A stretch of DNA of 64,000 nt from Streptomyces sioyaensis (GCF_004122735.1 NZ_SDIF01000016.1:43834-107833); one strand, 5' to 3'; counted from the first letter of the stretch, positions 29,155 through 37,625 are shown. The notes: generated from the sequence alone by a model not told the origin. Translations and numbers: made by a program.

Positions 29155-30000
29155 ATGAGCCGTAGCGACGTCCTCGTAGACGCCGACTGGGTCGAAGCCC
29201 ACCTTGAGGACCCGAAGGTCGTCCTCGTAGAGGTCGACGAGGACACCTCGGCCTACGACAAGAACCACATCAAGAACGCCGTCCGCATCGACTGGAAGCA
29301 GGACCTCCAGGACCCGGTGCGCCGCGACTTCGTCGACCAGGCGGGCTTCGAGAAGCTGCTCTCCGCGAAGGGCATCGCCAACGACGACACGGTCGTCCTC
29401 TACGGCGGCAACAACAACTGGTTCGCCTCCTACGCCTACTGGTACTTCAAGCTCTACGGCCACGACAGCGTCAAGCTGCTCGACGGCGGCCGCAAGAAGT
29501 GGGAGCTGGACTCGCGCGACCTGGTCGACGGCTCCGAGGTCCCGCAGCGCCCGGCGACCGAGTACCAGGCCAAGGCCCAGAACACGGCCATCCGCGCCTT
29601 CCGTGACGACGTCGTCGCCGCGATCGACAACCTCAACCTCGTCGACGTGCGCTCCCCCGACGAGTTCAGCGGCAAGCTGCTCGCCCCGGCGCACCTCCCG
29701 CAGGAGCAGTCGCAGCGCCCCGGCCACGTGCCCAGCGCCCGCAACATCCCGTGGTCGAAGAACGCCAACGACGACGGCACCTTCAAGTCGGACGAGGAGC
29801 TCAAGGCCCTCTACGAGCAGGAGTCGGTCGACCTGGCGAAGGACACCATCGCCTACTGCCGTATCGGTGAGCGCTCCGCGCTGACCTGGTTCGTGCTGCA
29901 CGAGCTCCTCGGCCAGACCAACGTCAAGAACTACGACGGCTCCTGGACCGAGTACGGCTCGCTGGTCGGCGTGCCGATCGAGCTCGGCGCCAACAAGTAA
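29155..30000 (+). CDS. cysA: Thiosulfate sulfurtransferase (rhodanese)
   Basis: Transfers sulfane sulfur from thiosulfate or a related donor to a thiophilic acceptor. 281 aa with two rhodanese domains: an inactive N-terminal one (VDADWVEAHLEDPKVVLVEVD) and a C-terminal one with the catalytic loop CRIGERSALTWF, whose first Cys is the persulfide site. Very strong RBS. The downstream DUF1416 gene begins 40 bp later, the same order as cysA2-sseC in Mycobacterium. Expression is probably tied to cysteine supply by the upstream leader peptide. Confidence 0.95.
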   Translation: MSRSDVLVDADWVEAHLEDPKVVLVEVDEDTSAYDKNHIKNAVRIDWKQDLQDPVRRDFVDQAGFEKLLSAKGIANDDTVVLYGGNNNWFASYAYWYFKLYGHDSVKLLDGGRKKWELDSRDLVDGSEVPQRPATEYQAKAQNTAIRAFRDDVVAAIDNLNLVDVRSPDEFSGKLLAPAHLPQEQSQRPGHVPSARNIPWSKNANDDGTFKSDEELKALYEQESVDLAKDTIAYCRIGERSALTWFVLHELLGQTNVKNYDGSWTEYGSLVGVPIELGANK

Positions 30001-30040
30001 CCACCCCCGCTTCTCCCTTACCCCTCAAGGAAGTACCCCT

Positions 30041-30328
30041 ATGTGTGGAGCACAGGCAGGCGGCCCGGACGCCTCGACCATCAAGCCCGGTGAGACCACG
30101 ATCCAGGGCAGCGTGACCCGCGACGGCGAGCCCGTCACCGGTTACGTCCGACTCCTGGACAGCACCGGCGAGTTCACCGCCGAGGTCCCCACCTCCGCGA
30201 CCGGACAGTTCCGCTTCTACGCGGCCGAGGGCACCTGGACGCTGCGTGCGCTCGTCCCGGGCGGCACCGCGGACCGCACCGTCGTCGCCCAGAAGGGCGG
30301 CCTGGCGGAGGTTGCCATCGCCGTCTGA
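30041..30328 (+). CDS. sseC: DUF1416 protein (SseC-like)
   Basis: 95 aa protein beginning with the invariant MCGAQ and containing a transthyretin/carboxypeptidase-regulatory-like beta-sandwich (GSVTRDGEPVTGYVRLLD; GQFRFYAAEGTWTLRALVPGG). It is nearly always encoded after a CysA-type rhodanese, as in M. tuberculosis, and Cys2 may accept sulfur from it; that role is inference. Operon with cysA, ended by a strong terminator. Confidence 0.9.
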   Translation: MCGAQAGGPDASTIKPGETTIQGSVTRDGEPVTGYVRLLDSTGEFTAEVPTSATGQFRFYAAEGTWTLRALVPGGTADRTVVAQKGGLAEVAIAV

Positions 30329-30340
30329 CGGCAATGATGT

Positions 30341-30396
30341 CCGAAGGGCCGCACCCCAGAGGTTTGGACGCCTTGATCGGGGGTGCGGCCCTTCGG
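30341..30396 (+). terminator. Terminator after cysA-sseC
   Basis: Perfect 17-bp inverted repeat (CCGAAGGGCCGCACCCC and its complement) with a 22-nt loop, 12 bp after the sseC stop. No long U tract, as usual in Streptomyces. Confidence 0.85.
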
Positions 30397-30506
30397 CGTG
30401 CCCGGCGCCGCGCGGCCCGGCCCGGACTCCACCCGGCTTCCGCCCGGCCGTTCCCCCGACTTCCGCCCGACTTCTGTCCGGCCCCGTGCGGACTTACGGT
30501 GGAGAC

Positions 30507-30794
30507 ATGGACGCGCACCGCCGGTCGCCCGTAGAGCGCCGCCATCGCAGGTACTTCGTCCTGATGGGCGTGTGCCTGGTGCTGTTCGTCCTGGCCTGGG
30601 GTGTGGTGCGGCTGTGGTCGGTGCCGGCCGCGGTGGGCATGTGCGTCGTCGCCATGGTGATCCCGCCGGTCGCGGCGATCATCGGCAACCGCCGCGAGCC
30701 CGGCGAGCGCTGGTGGGACGAGTCCGGCGATCCGGAGTCCGACCGCTGGTGGCGCGAGCTGGACGACCGGGGGGACGACAAGCACCCCCAGTAG
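30507..30794 (+). CDS. DUF3099 small membrane protein
   Basis: 95 aa with two membrane spans (about 17-37 and 42-60) and an acidic Trp-rich C terminus (WWDESGDPESDRWWREL). Matches the actinobacterial DUF3099 family of unknown function. A TACGGT hexamer ends 6 nt before the ATG, which suggests a leaderless transcript. Convergent with the DsrE gene. Confidence 0.85.
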   Translation: MDAHRRSPVERRHRRYFVLMGVCLVLFVLAWGVVRLWSVPAAVGMCVVAMVIPPVAAIIGNRREPGERWWDESGDPESDRWWRELDDRGDDKHPQ

Positions 30795-30811
30795 GCCCGC
30801 CCGCGCCCGCG

Positions 30812-31177
30812 TCAGTAGACCAGCGCCTGGACGTCGTCCGGCATGATCTCGCTGACGAACACCTGGGCGCCGGCGATCCCGGCCCCCTCGATCAGGTCCT
30901 TCTGCTCGATGTCACGCCGCGCCGCGCACTGGGTGCAGACCGTGAGCGCCCCGCCGCCGGCCCGGATGCCGTCGATCAGCTCCGGCAGCGGCGCCGCGTG
31001 CGGCAGCTCGAACTCCGCCGCCCGTCCCGGCAGCGCGAACCACACCGACTCCCCGGTCAGCCACAGCGACACCTCGACGCCGCTGGCGACCGCCACCGCC
31101 GCCACCGTGAACGCCTGCGAGCACCGCTCGGGCGCATCCGCACCCGCCGTCACCTTGATCACGAGCTTCTTCGCCAT
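30812..31177 (-). CDS. DsrE-family protein
   Basis: 121 aa single-domain DsrE/DsrF-like protein. The family carries sulfur on a conserved Cys; here CTQCAARRDI near residue 81-84 supplies two candidate Cys residues. VIKVTAGADAPERCSQAFTV is the typical N terminus. Its place near cysA, sseC and a MoaD-like carrier fits sulfur relay, but no substrate is known for this branch. Confidence 0.88.
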   Translation of the reverse strand: MAKKLVIKVTAGADAPERCSQAFTVAAVAVASGVEVSLWLTGESVWFALPGRAAEFELPHAAPLPELIDGIRAGGGALTVCTQCAARRDIEQKDLIEGAGIAGAQVFVSEIMPDDVQALVY

Positions 31178-31292
31178 GGGGCAAGACTAGGGCGGGAGAG
31201 GGGGCGGGAGACCTCACAGCGCCGCCGTCAGCGCCGCCGACTAGACTCGCAGGCGGTCCGTTACACCCTCACTCCGTCCAAGGAGCGCGCTC

Positions 31293-31394
31293 GTGCTTGA
31301 GGCATTCTTCACCACCCTGCTGGTTCTGGTCGCCGTCGGCGTGCTCGGGTTCGCCGCTCTGACCTGGCAGAAGCTCTACCAGGGCCAGCGCTGA
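31293..31394 (+). CDS. Small single-span membrane protein
   Basis: 33 aa: a hydrophobic segment (LLVLVAVGVLGFAAL) followed by a short basic tail WQKLYQGQR. GTG start with AAGGAG 7 nt upstream. Conserved at this position between the DsrE and nitrobindin genes in Streptomyces as far as I recall. Function unknown. Confidence 0.65.
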   Translation: MLEAFFTTLLVLVAVGVLGFAALTWQKLYQGQR

Positions 31395-31468
31395 CCGACC
31401 GCCGGTCCGCGCCGGCCACGCGCCTCGCGCACACCGTCCGCCCCCTTCTATAGATCGTCTGAGCTCTC

Positions 31469-32056
31469 ATGATCGAGATCCCGTCCGACCTGAACCCGGC
31501 CCTGGTGCCGCTCGCCTTCCTCCTCGGCACCTGGGAGGGCGCCGGCGTCGCCGACTTCCCGGGCACCGAGAAGTGCAACTTCGGGCAGGCGGTCACCTTC
31601 ACCCACGACGGCCGTGACTTCCTCGAATACACCTCGCACAGCTGGGTGCTCGACGGCGAGGGCAAGAAGGTCCGCCCCCTGGAGACCGAAACCGGCTTCT
31701 GGCGCATCGACGCGGACCGCAAGGTCGAGATCGTGATGTGCCGCGACCAGGGCGTGGTGGAGGTCTGGTACGGCGAGCTGGCCGACCAGAAGCCGCAGAT
31801 CGACCTGGCCACCGACGCCATCGCGCGCACCGCCGCGTCCGGCCCGTACAGCGGCGGCAAGCGGCTCTACGGCTACGTCAACAGCGATCTGATGTGGGTC
31901 GGCGAGAAGTCCACCCCGGACGTGCCGCTGCGGCCCTACATGTCGGCGCATCTGAAGAAGGTCGCCGATCTCAAGGAATGGGCGGAGAGCCTCCCCGACG
32001 ACATGCCGGACGGCGTCTCCTTCTTCCGGCCGGACGGCACGCCCTACAACCCGTAA
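31469..32056 (+). CDS. Nitrobindin-like heme protein (FABP family)
   Basis: 195 aa beta-barrel protein of the nitrobindin/THAP4 family. Contains the hallmark GTWEGAGV near residue 20 and, near the C terminus, the His in YMSAHLKK that would ligate heme iron. Family members bind ferric heme and nitric oxide and isomerise peroxynitrite. Immediately followed by nur, 67 bp away. No signal peptide: cytoplasmic. Confidence 0.9.
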   Translation: MIEIPSDLNPALVPLAFLLGTWEGAGVADFPGTEKCNFGQAVTFTHDGRDFLEYTSHSWVLDGEGKKVRPLETETGFWRIDADRKVEIVMCRDQGVVEVWYGELADQKPQIDLATDAIARTAASGPYSGGKRLYGYVNSDLMWVGEKSTPDVPLRPYMSAHLKKVADLKEWAESLPDDMPDGVSFFRPDGTPYNP

Positions 32057-32123
32057 GGCGCCGGAGGATCCGCTCTCCCCAGGAATCTTCGCCGTCCCGG
32101 GGAGAGCACTTCATACTGGCGGT

Positions 32124-32561
32124 GTGGTGACCAAAGACTGGCAGAGCGACCTCCGCAGGCGCGGATACCGCCTGACCCCGCAGCGTCAGCTCGTGCTGGA
32201 GGCTGTGGACAGGCTGGAGCACGCCACCCCGGACGACATCCTCACCGAGGTGCGCAAGACGGCGGGCGGGGTCAACATCTCCACCGTCTACCGGACCCTG
32301 GAGCTCCTGGAGGAGCTGGACCTGGTCAGCCATGCCCACCTCGGCCACGGCGCCCCCACGTACCACCTCGCCGACCGCCACCACCACATCCACCTGGTGT
32401 GCCGGGACTGCACGGACGTCATCGAGGCGGATCTGTCGGTGGCCGAACCGTTCACGGCGCAGCTGCGCGAACAGTTCGGCTTCGAGACGGACATGAAGCA
32501 CTTCGCGATCTTCGGGCGCTGTGCGGCCTGCCGGGGCAAGGCCGCCCCGGGCGACGGCTGA
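32124..32561 (+). CDS. nur: Nickel-responsive Fur-family repressor Nur
   Basis: 145 aa winged-helix metalloregulator. All seven His residues described for S. coelicolor Nur are at identical numbering: His33, His70, His72, His86, His88, His90 and His126. Two CxxC pairs (Cys93/Cys96, Cys133/Cys136) are also present. DNA-binding helix ISTVYRTLELLEELDLV. Nur represses nickel uptake and sodF when nickel is bound; no such target is in this window. The start could be GTG 32124 or three codons lower. Confidence 0.93.
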   Translation: MVTKDWQSDLRRRGYRLTPQRQLVLEAVDRLEHATPDDILTEVRKTAGGVNISTVYRTLELLEELDLVSHAHLGHGAPTYHLADRHHHIHLVCRDCTDVIEADLSVAEPFTAQLREQFGFETDMKHFAIFGRCAACRGKAAPGDG

Positions 32562-32593
32562 GGCAGTTTGACGGCGAGTCGTAGGCTGGGCGC

Positions 32594-33574
32594 ATGCTGC
32601 GACAATCACCCGCCAGCCCCTTGCTGTCGCTGCCCGGCGCCGTCCCCGCCGAGGCTCCCGACGAAGGCGTTGCCGCGCACTACGGCGACCTCTTCCGGGA
32701 GCAGCGCGCGCTCGCCGACGGCTCCGGCTTCGTCGACCTCTCGCACCGCGGCGTGGTCACCGTCACCGGCCCCGAGCGGCTGAGCTGGCTGCATCTGCTG
32801 CTCACCCAGCACGTCAGCGACCTCCCGCCCGGCCAGGCCACCGAGGCGCTGATCCTGTCCGCGCACGGCCACATCGAGCATGCCGTCTCCCTCGTCGACG
32901 ACGGCGAGACGACCTGGATGCACACCGAACCGGGCATGCAGGAGGCGCTGATCGCCTACCTGGAGAGCATGAAGTTCTTCTACCGGGTCGAGGTCGCCGA
33001 CCGCACCGGCGGGATCGCCGTCGTGCATCTGCCGGCCGGCTCCATCGCCGAGGCGCCCGAGCACACCGTCGTCCGCGAGACCCCGCACGGCCGCGATCTG
33101 TTCCTGCCGCGCACCGGCCTGGAGGCCTTCGCCGACGCCAACGGCCCGGCCATCGGCGTACTGGCGCTGGAGGCGCTGCGGGTCGAGGCGCACCGCCCGC
33201 GGCTGGGCCTGGAGACCGACCACCGCACCATCCCGCACGAGGTGGGCTGGATCGGCAGCGCCGTCCACCTCCAGAAGGGCTGCTACCGCGGCCAGGAGAC
33301 CGTCGCCCGGGTCCACAATCTCGGCAAGCCGCCGCGCCGGCTGGTCTTCCTGCACCTGGACGGCAGTGAGGTCCATCTGCCGCCGCACGGCACCCCCATC
33401 CGCCTCGCCGCGGACGGCGAGGAGGGCCGCCAGCTCGGCTTCGTCACCACCTCGGCCCGCCATCATGAGCTCGGCCCGATCGCGCTCGCCCTGGTCAAGC
33501 GGAACGTTCCGGTGGACGCCCCGCTGATGGCGGGCGGCACCGCCGCGGCCCAGGAGGTCGTCGTCGAGCCGTAG
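32594..33574 (+). CDS. ygfZ: Folate-binding YgfZ/GcvT-like protein
   Basis: 326 aa. The YgfZ signature KGCYRGQETVARVHN with its conserved Cys lies near residue 230, downstream of a GcvT-like folate-binding region (VDLSHRGVVTVTGPERLSWL). YgfZ helps maintain certain Fe-S enzymes using tetrahydrofolate. Convergent with dtd. Confidence 0.93.
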   Translation: MLRQSPASPLLSLPGAVPAEAPDEGVAAHYGDLFREQRALADGSGFVDLSHRGVVTVTGPERLSWLHLLLTQHVSDLPPGQATEALILSAHGHIEHAVSLVDDGETTWMHTEPGMQEALIAYLESMKFFYRVEVADRTGGIAVVHLPAGSIAEAPEHTVVRETPHGRDLFLPRTGLEAFADANGPAIGVLALEALRVEAHRPRLGLETDHRTIPHEVGWIGSAVHLQKGCYRGQETVARVHNLGKPPRRLVFLHLDGSEVHLPPHGTPIRLAADGEEGRQLGFVTTSARHHELGPIALALVKRNVPVDAPLMAGGTAAAQEVVVEP

Positions 33575-33652
33575 CCGCGACGGGCTGAGCCGTAGCCGGG
33601 GCGGGCTCCCGCCCCGGCTGCCACCTGCGGGACCGGACCGGCACGGTCCCGG

Positions 33653-34078
33653 CTACACCTCGACCAACACCGTGAACGGCCCGTCGTTGGTCAGCGACAC
33701 CTTCATGTCGGCCCCGAAGCGGCCGGTCTCGACAGCGGCGCCCAGCGCCCGCAGCTGTGCGACGACCTCGTCGACCAGCGGCTCGGCGACCGGCCCCGGG
33801 GCCGCGGCGTTCCAGGTGGGCCGGCGCCCCTTGCGGGCGTCACCGTAGAGAGTGAACTGGCTGATCACCAGGAGCGGCGCCGAGGTGTCCGAGCAGGACT
33901 TCTCGCCCTGCAACAGCCGCACCGACCACAGCTTGCGGGCGAGCTGCGCCGCCTTGAGCGGTGTGTCGTCGTGCGTGACCCCCACCAGCACGCACAGCCC
34001 CTCACCGACGATCTCCCCGACCGTCTCGCCCGCCACCTCGACGCGTGCGCCGTCAATCCTCTGCACCACAGCTCGCAT
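33653..34078 (-). CDS. dtd: D-aminoacyl-tRNA deacylase
   Basis: 141 aa. Hydrolyses D-aminoacyl-tRNA, and glycyl-tRNA(Ala), to prevent misincorporation. Starts [13 protein letters not shown]; catalytic-site motifs [15 protein letters not shown] and [13 protein letters not shown] (equivalent of the cross-subunit Gly-Pro region) are present at normal positions. An alternative ATG lies three codons upstream. Monocistronic. Confidence 0.96.
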   Translation of the reverse strand: MRAVVQRIDGARVEVAGETVGEIVGEGLCVLVGVTHDDTPLKAAQLARKLWSVRLLQGEKSCSDTSAPLLVISQFTLYGDARKGRRPTWNAAAPGPVAEPLVDEVVAQLRALGAAVETGRFGADMKVSLTNDGPFTVLVEV

Positions 34079-34454
34079 ACCCGCCATGATGCCGGGCGGG
34101 CCGCGCCCTTCGGACAGCAGTGCCCCCACGGGGGCCGTTCGGGTGCCATGGCCCTGCAGAAGGACCGCCCAGAGTGGCACGATGCGTGCACGTGGTGCGT
34201 TTCATGGACAACATGCCCAGGACGCGGCACCGGACGAGGGGACGGAACGATTCATGAACACTCTCGGCGCCGGACAGACACCCGGTCCCGTACCAACCGC
34301 CCGTACGACACCGACCGGACGGACGACATCCACCGCCCCCACGACAGACCCTGCCCGTCCGGCACCCGGCACCCCACCGCCGCCCACCGCCCTGACGACG
34401 ACCACGACCGCGGCAACGGCTCGCGTCGAGCCCCCCGGCACGGAGGACGGTCCC

Positions 34455-35000
34455 ATGCTCCCGGCAGGCAAGGCGCAGCACCCCCGCCCCCCGCAGCAGC
34501 GCGACCACTGCCGTCCGGCGACCACTCCCGACCTGTCCGGTCTGGGGCTGCCCGAGCTGCGGGTGGTACGGCGTGACTCGCAGCAGGAAGAGGCCGATCT
34601 CAGTTACGTGCGGCGGCTGTTGCAGGGCCGGATCGACATTCTGCGGGCCGAGATCGCCCGCCGGACCACCCAGCACTCCCCCCTCCTCGACCGGCTCCCG
34701 GAGATCCTGACGGACCTGCCGTCGCGGCACCGCTCCTCGGCGCGGCACGTGACGCTGGGGACCCCGCACAGCGAGGAGTACCGCAGGCTGGCCGAGGAGA
34801 TGCTCGGCGAGGTGGAGCTGTCCGACCTCACCGCGCGCACGGACCAGGAGCTGCACGACGCGATGGGCCGCCTGATCCGCTACGAGCAGCAGGTGTCGCG
34901 GCGCCGCCAGTCTCTGCAGCGCACCACCGACGATTGCAGTGCCGAAATCGCCCGCAGGTACCGTGAAGGCGAAGCGCAAGTAGACGACCTGCTGTCCTGA
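34455..35000 (+). CDS. rsiG: Anti-sigma factor RsiG (c-di-GMP dependent)
   Basis: Sequesters the sporulation sigma factor WhiG when loaded with c-di-GMP. The 181 aa protein has two antiparallel helices, each with a perfect E-x3-S-x2-R-x3-Q-x3-D motif: Glu46-Ser50-Arg53-Gln57-Asp61 and Glu144-Ser148-Arg151-Gln155-Asp159. The chosen ATG follows GGAGG with 8-nt spacing. An in-frame ATG at 34254 would add 67 Thr/Pro-rich residues with weaker codon bias; it has GAGGGG at poorer spacing and cannot be excluded. whiG is not in this window. The interval 34079-34454 otherwise shows no gene. Confidence 0.9.
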   Translation: MLPAGKAQHPRPPQQRDHCRPATTPDLSGLGLPELRVVRRDSQQEEADLSYVRRLLQGRIDILRAEIARRTTQHSPLLDRLPEILTDLPSRHRSSARHVTLGTPHSEEYRRLAEEMLGEVELSDLTARTDQELHDAMGRLIRYEQQVSRRRQSLQRTTDDCSAEIARRYREGEAQVDDLLS

Positions 35001-35048
35001 CCGGCCACAAGCCTTCGGGGGCGCAGGCCACTCCCCGGAAGGCCACCG

Positions 35049-36068
35049 ATGACCTCGCCCACTCCGATACCCGAGCCGATCCCGGGCTCCGCCGCGACCC
35101 CGGTTTCCGGGGCGGTGGTGCCCCTGGCGGCGCACCCCGTCCTCGCCGAGGTCGTCCGCTCCGGCTTCGTCGAGGGCCGGCACCGCGGCTCGCTGGTGGT
35201 CCTCGCGGCCGACGGCAGCGTGGACTGGGCGCTGGGTGAGGTCACCACGCCGGTCTTCCCCCGCTCCACGAACAAGCCGATGCAGGCCGCGGCGGTGCTG
35301 CGGGCGGGCCTGGACCTCTCCGGTGAGCGGCTGGCACTGGCCGCCGCGAGCCACTCCGGCGAGGCGTTCCACCTCGCGCTCGTACGGACCATGCTGGCCG
35401 AGCACGGGCTGACCGCCGACCACCTCCAGACGCCGGCGGACCTGCCGCTGGACCCGGAGGAGGCAGAGGCCTACCTCGCCTCGGGCCGGGCCCGTGACCG
35501 TCTCACCATGAACTGCTCGGGCAAGCACGCCGCCATGCTGGCCGCCTGCGCCCTCAACGGCTGGCCGCTCGCCTCGTACCTCGACCAGGACCATCCACTG
35601 CAGCAGCTGGTGGCCGAAGGGGTCCGCAACGCCGGCGGCGAGGACGTCGCCCACATCGGCACGGACGGCTGCGGCGCGCCCCTGCTCTCCCTCTCCCTGA
35701 CGGGCCTGGCCCGCGCCTTCCGGCACTTCGTACTGGCCGCGCCCGGCACCCCCGAGCGGCGGGTCGCGGACGCGATGCGCGCCCACCCGGAGTTCGTCGC
35801 CGGCACCCGCCGCCCCGACACCTGGCTGATGCAGGCCCTCCCCGGGACCCTCGCCAAGATGGGCGCCGAGGCCGTCCAGGCCCTGGCCCTCCCCGACGGC
35901 CGCGCCCTGGCCTTCAAGATCGACGACGGCGCCACCCGCACCCTCGGCCCGGTCCTCGCCCGCACCCTGCGCCTCATGGGCCTCGACCACCCCGTACTCT
36001 CCCGCCTCGAAGACGCCCCGCTCCTCGGCGGCGGCGCCCGGGTCGGCGAAATCCGCGCCAGCTTCTGA
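35049..36068 (+). CDS. Class 3 L-asparaginase (Rhizobium etli type)
   Basis: 339 aa. Hydrolyses L-asparagine to aspartate and ammonia. It carries the two Ser/Lys-type elements of this class, S73-T-N-K76 and C156-S-G-K159 (within LTMNCSGKHAAML), unlike the Thr-based bacterial type I and II enzymes. No signal peptide. Starts 48 bp after rsiG in the same direction and may be cotranscribed. Confidence 0.92.
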   Translation: MTSPTPIPEPIPGSAATPVSGAVVPLAAHPVLAEVVRSGFVEGRHRGSLVVLAADGSVDWALGEVTTPVFPRSTNKPMQAAAVLRAGLDLSGERLALAAASHSGEAFHLALVRTMLAEHGLTADHLQTPADLPLDPEEAEAYLASGRARDRLTMNCSGKHAAMLAACALNGWPLASYLDQDHPLQQLVAEGVRNAGGEDVAHIGTDGCGAPLLSLSLTGLARAFRHFVLAAPGTPERRVADAMRAHPEFVAGTRRPDTWLMQALPGTLAKMGAEAVQALALPDGRALAFKIDDGATRTLGPVLARTLRLMGLDHPVLSRLEDAPLLGGGARVGEIRASF

Positions 36069-36275
36069 GCGACGGGGGCGGGGGCCGTCCTGGGCGACGG
36101 CTGCGGGGCCGGGGCGACGGCTCCGGGGCTGTGGTGGCGAGGGCGCGACTACGGAGCCACCGCACGCCCGCCCCGCCCGTGCCCGTGCCCGTGCCCGCTG
36201 CCGCAACGGCGTGGGCCTGCATAAGGTGGCGATGACAGCGCACGCACCACCCACCACAGCAGGAGGCCGGCGACC

Positions 36276-36707
36276 ATGAGCGACGCGAATTCCGAGCCGC
36301 AGGGGCCCGAGGCGATCGAGCACGCGCACGACCCCGAGGTCCTGCAACTCGCGGCCAAGGTGTTCGACCTGGCGCGGAACGGTGACACCGACACCGTCGC
36401 CGCATACGTGGACGCGGGCGTTCCCGCCAACCTGACCAACGACAAGGGCGACTCGCTCGTGATGCTGGCGGCCTACTACGGCCACCCGGCCACCGTGGAG
36501 GCCCTGTTGCAGCGCGGCGCCGACGCCGACCGCGCCAACGACCGCGGCCAGACCCCGCTCGCCGGCGCGGTCTTCAAGGCAGAGGACGAGGTCGTCAAGG
36601 TCCTGATGGCACACGGCGCGGACCCGTCGGCGGGCACCCCCTCGGCGATCGACACGGCCCGGATGTTCGAGAAGGCGGAGCTGCTGAAGCTGTTCGGGAC
36701 GGAATGA
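36276..36707 (+). CDS. Ankyrin-repeat protein
   Basis: 143 aa with about three ankyrin units: residues 35-60 (NGDTDTVAAYVDAGVPANLT), 57-90 (DKGDSLVMLAAYYGHPATVEALLQRGAD) and 90-123 (NDRGQTPLAGAVFKAEDEVVKVLMAHGAD). A protein-binding scaffold; partner unknown. Good RBS (AGGAGG upstream). The upstream 200 bp includes a short GCCCGT hexamer run. Confidence 0.88.
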   Translation: MSDANSEPQGPEAIEHAHDPEVLQLAAKVFDLARNGDTDTVAAYVDAGVPANLTNDKGDSLVMLAAYYGHPATVEALLQRGADADRANDRGQTPLAGAVFKAEDEVVKVLMAHGADPSAGTPSAIDTARMFEKAELLKLFGTE

Positions 36708-36766
36708 CCTGACCCGGCGGACGGCACGGCGGCTGGGAACGCTACCGGGGTGGCCCCCGCCCGCCC

Positions 36767-36797
36767 TTGACCTCAAGTTCGCTTGAGGTCCTAGCGT
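36767..36797 (+). promoter_or_regulatory. SoxR-type promoter with dyad in a 19-bp spacer
   Basis: TTGACC (-35) and TAGCGT (-10) are separated by 19 bp, the overlong spacing of MerR-family activated promoters. The spacer region carries a perfect dyad GACCTCAAG-TTCG-CTTGAGGTC (36769-36790), very close to the E. coli SoxR box with arms CCTCAAG and CTTGAGG. Confidence 0.85.
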
Positions 36798-36864
36798 CGG
36801 GTCCCGACGGCGCCCCAGCCGTCACCGACTCACGCGTCGTCACGCCACACCATGAAGGGCCCGC

Positions 36865-37431
36865 ATGTCCGAGCACCCGTACCGCCTCGCAGTGATCATC
36901 GGCAGCACCCGGGAGGGCCGGTTCGCACCCGTCATCGCGAACTGGTTCACCCGGCACGCCGAACGCCACCCGCACACCGACGTGGACGTCATCGATCTGG
37001 ACGCGGTCCGCCCGTACGAACTCCGTTACGGCAGCGAGGAGTACGAGTCCTTCGCCAAGCGCGTGGACGAGGCGGACGCGTTCGTCGTGATCACCCCGGA
37101 GTACAACCACTCCTTCCCCGCCCCGCTCAAACACGCCATCGACCTGCTGCGCGCCCAGTGGCAGGCCAAGCCGGTCGGCTTCGTCTCGTACGGCGGGATC
37201 TCCGGCGGCCTCCGCGCCGTCGAACAACTGCGGCTGGTCTTCGCCGAGTTGCACGCCACCACGGTGCGCGAAACGGTGAGCTTCCCGCTCGCCGGCAACC
37301 TCTTCGACGACGCCGGAGACCTCCACGAACCGGCCGCCGCCACCCAGGCCGCCGATGCCCTGCTCCGCCAGCTGACCTGGTGGGCGGTGACCCTCCGCGA
37401 GGCCCGCGCCACCCGCCCCTACGGGGCCTAG
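36865..37431 (+). CDS. NADPH-dependent FMN reductase, SoxR regulon candidate
   Basis: 188 aa flavodoxin-fold quinone/FMN reductase. FMN phosphate-binding loop IIGSTREGRFAP at the N terminus, TPEYNHSFPAPLKHAID and FVSYGGISGGLRAVEQLR as in the SsuE/ChrR group. Streptomyces SoxR senses redox-active antibiotics and is known to activate an NADPH-dependent FMN reductase gene; the promoter here has an excellent SoxR box. The stop codon lies inside the left terminal repeat of an adjoining MITE-like element, so that element may define its exact C terminus. Confidence 0.92.
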   Translation: MSEHPYRLAVIIGSTREGRFAPVIANWFTRHAERHPHTDVDVIDLDAVRPYELRYGSEEYESFAKRVDEADAFVVITPEYNHSFPAPLKHAIDLLRAQWQAKPVGFVSYGGISGGLRAVEQLRLVFAELHATTVRETVSFPLAGNLFDDAGDLHEPAAATQAADALLRQLTWWAVTLREARATRPYGA

Positions 37432-37625
37432 GGGGTGTCTCTTCGATCTCCGTGGATCAGCCTGCGTCGTCTGGTGCCGTGCATCGCAAGGCGGAGCGTC
37501 TCCCGCGGACTGGGTGTCCGTGGGTGATGCGACAACGCGGCGTGGGGGTACCCCCAGCGTTAGCTGGGGGAGTGCGGTGCCAGGCGTCGCAGGCCCACGG
37601 AGATCGAAGAGACACCCCCTAGGCC
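37425..37625. mobile_element. MITE-like element with 31-bp perfect terminal inverted repeats
   Basis: 201 bp without coding capacity. The 31-bp ends (37425-37455 and 37595-37625; outer GGCCTAGGGGGTGTCTC) are exact inverted copies, and pairing continues imperfectly for about another 20 bp. Internally there is a perfect hairpin CCCCCAGC-GTTA-GCTGGGGG (37551-37570). CTAG or TA at both borders may be a target duplication. Resembles the non-autonomous insertion-sequence derivatives scattered in Streptomyces genomes. Confidence 0.75.
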
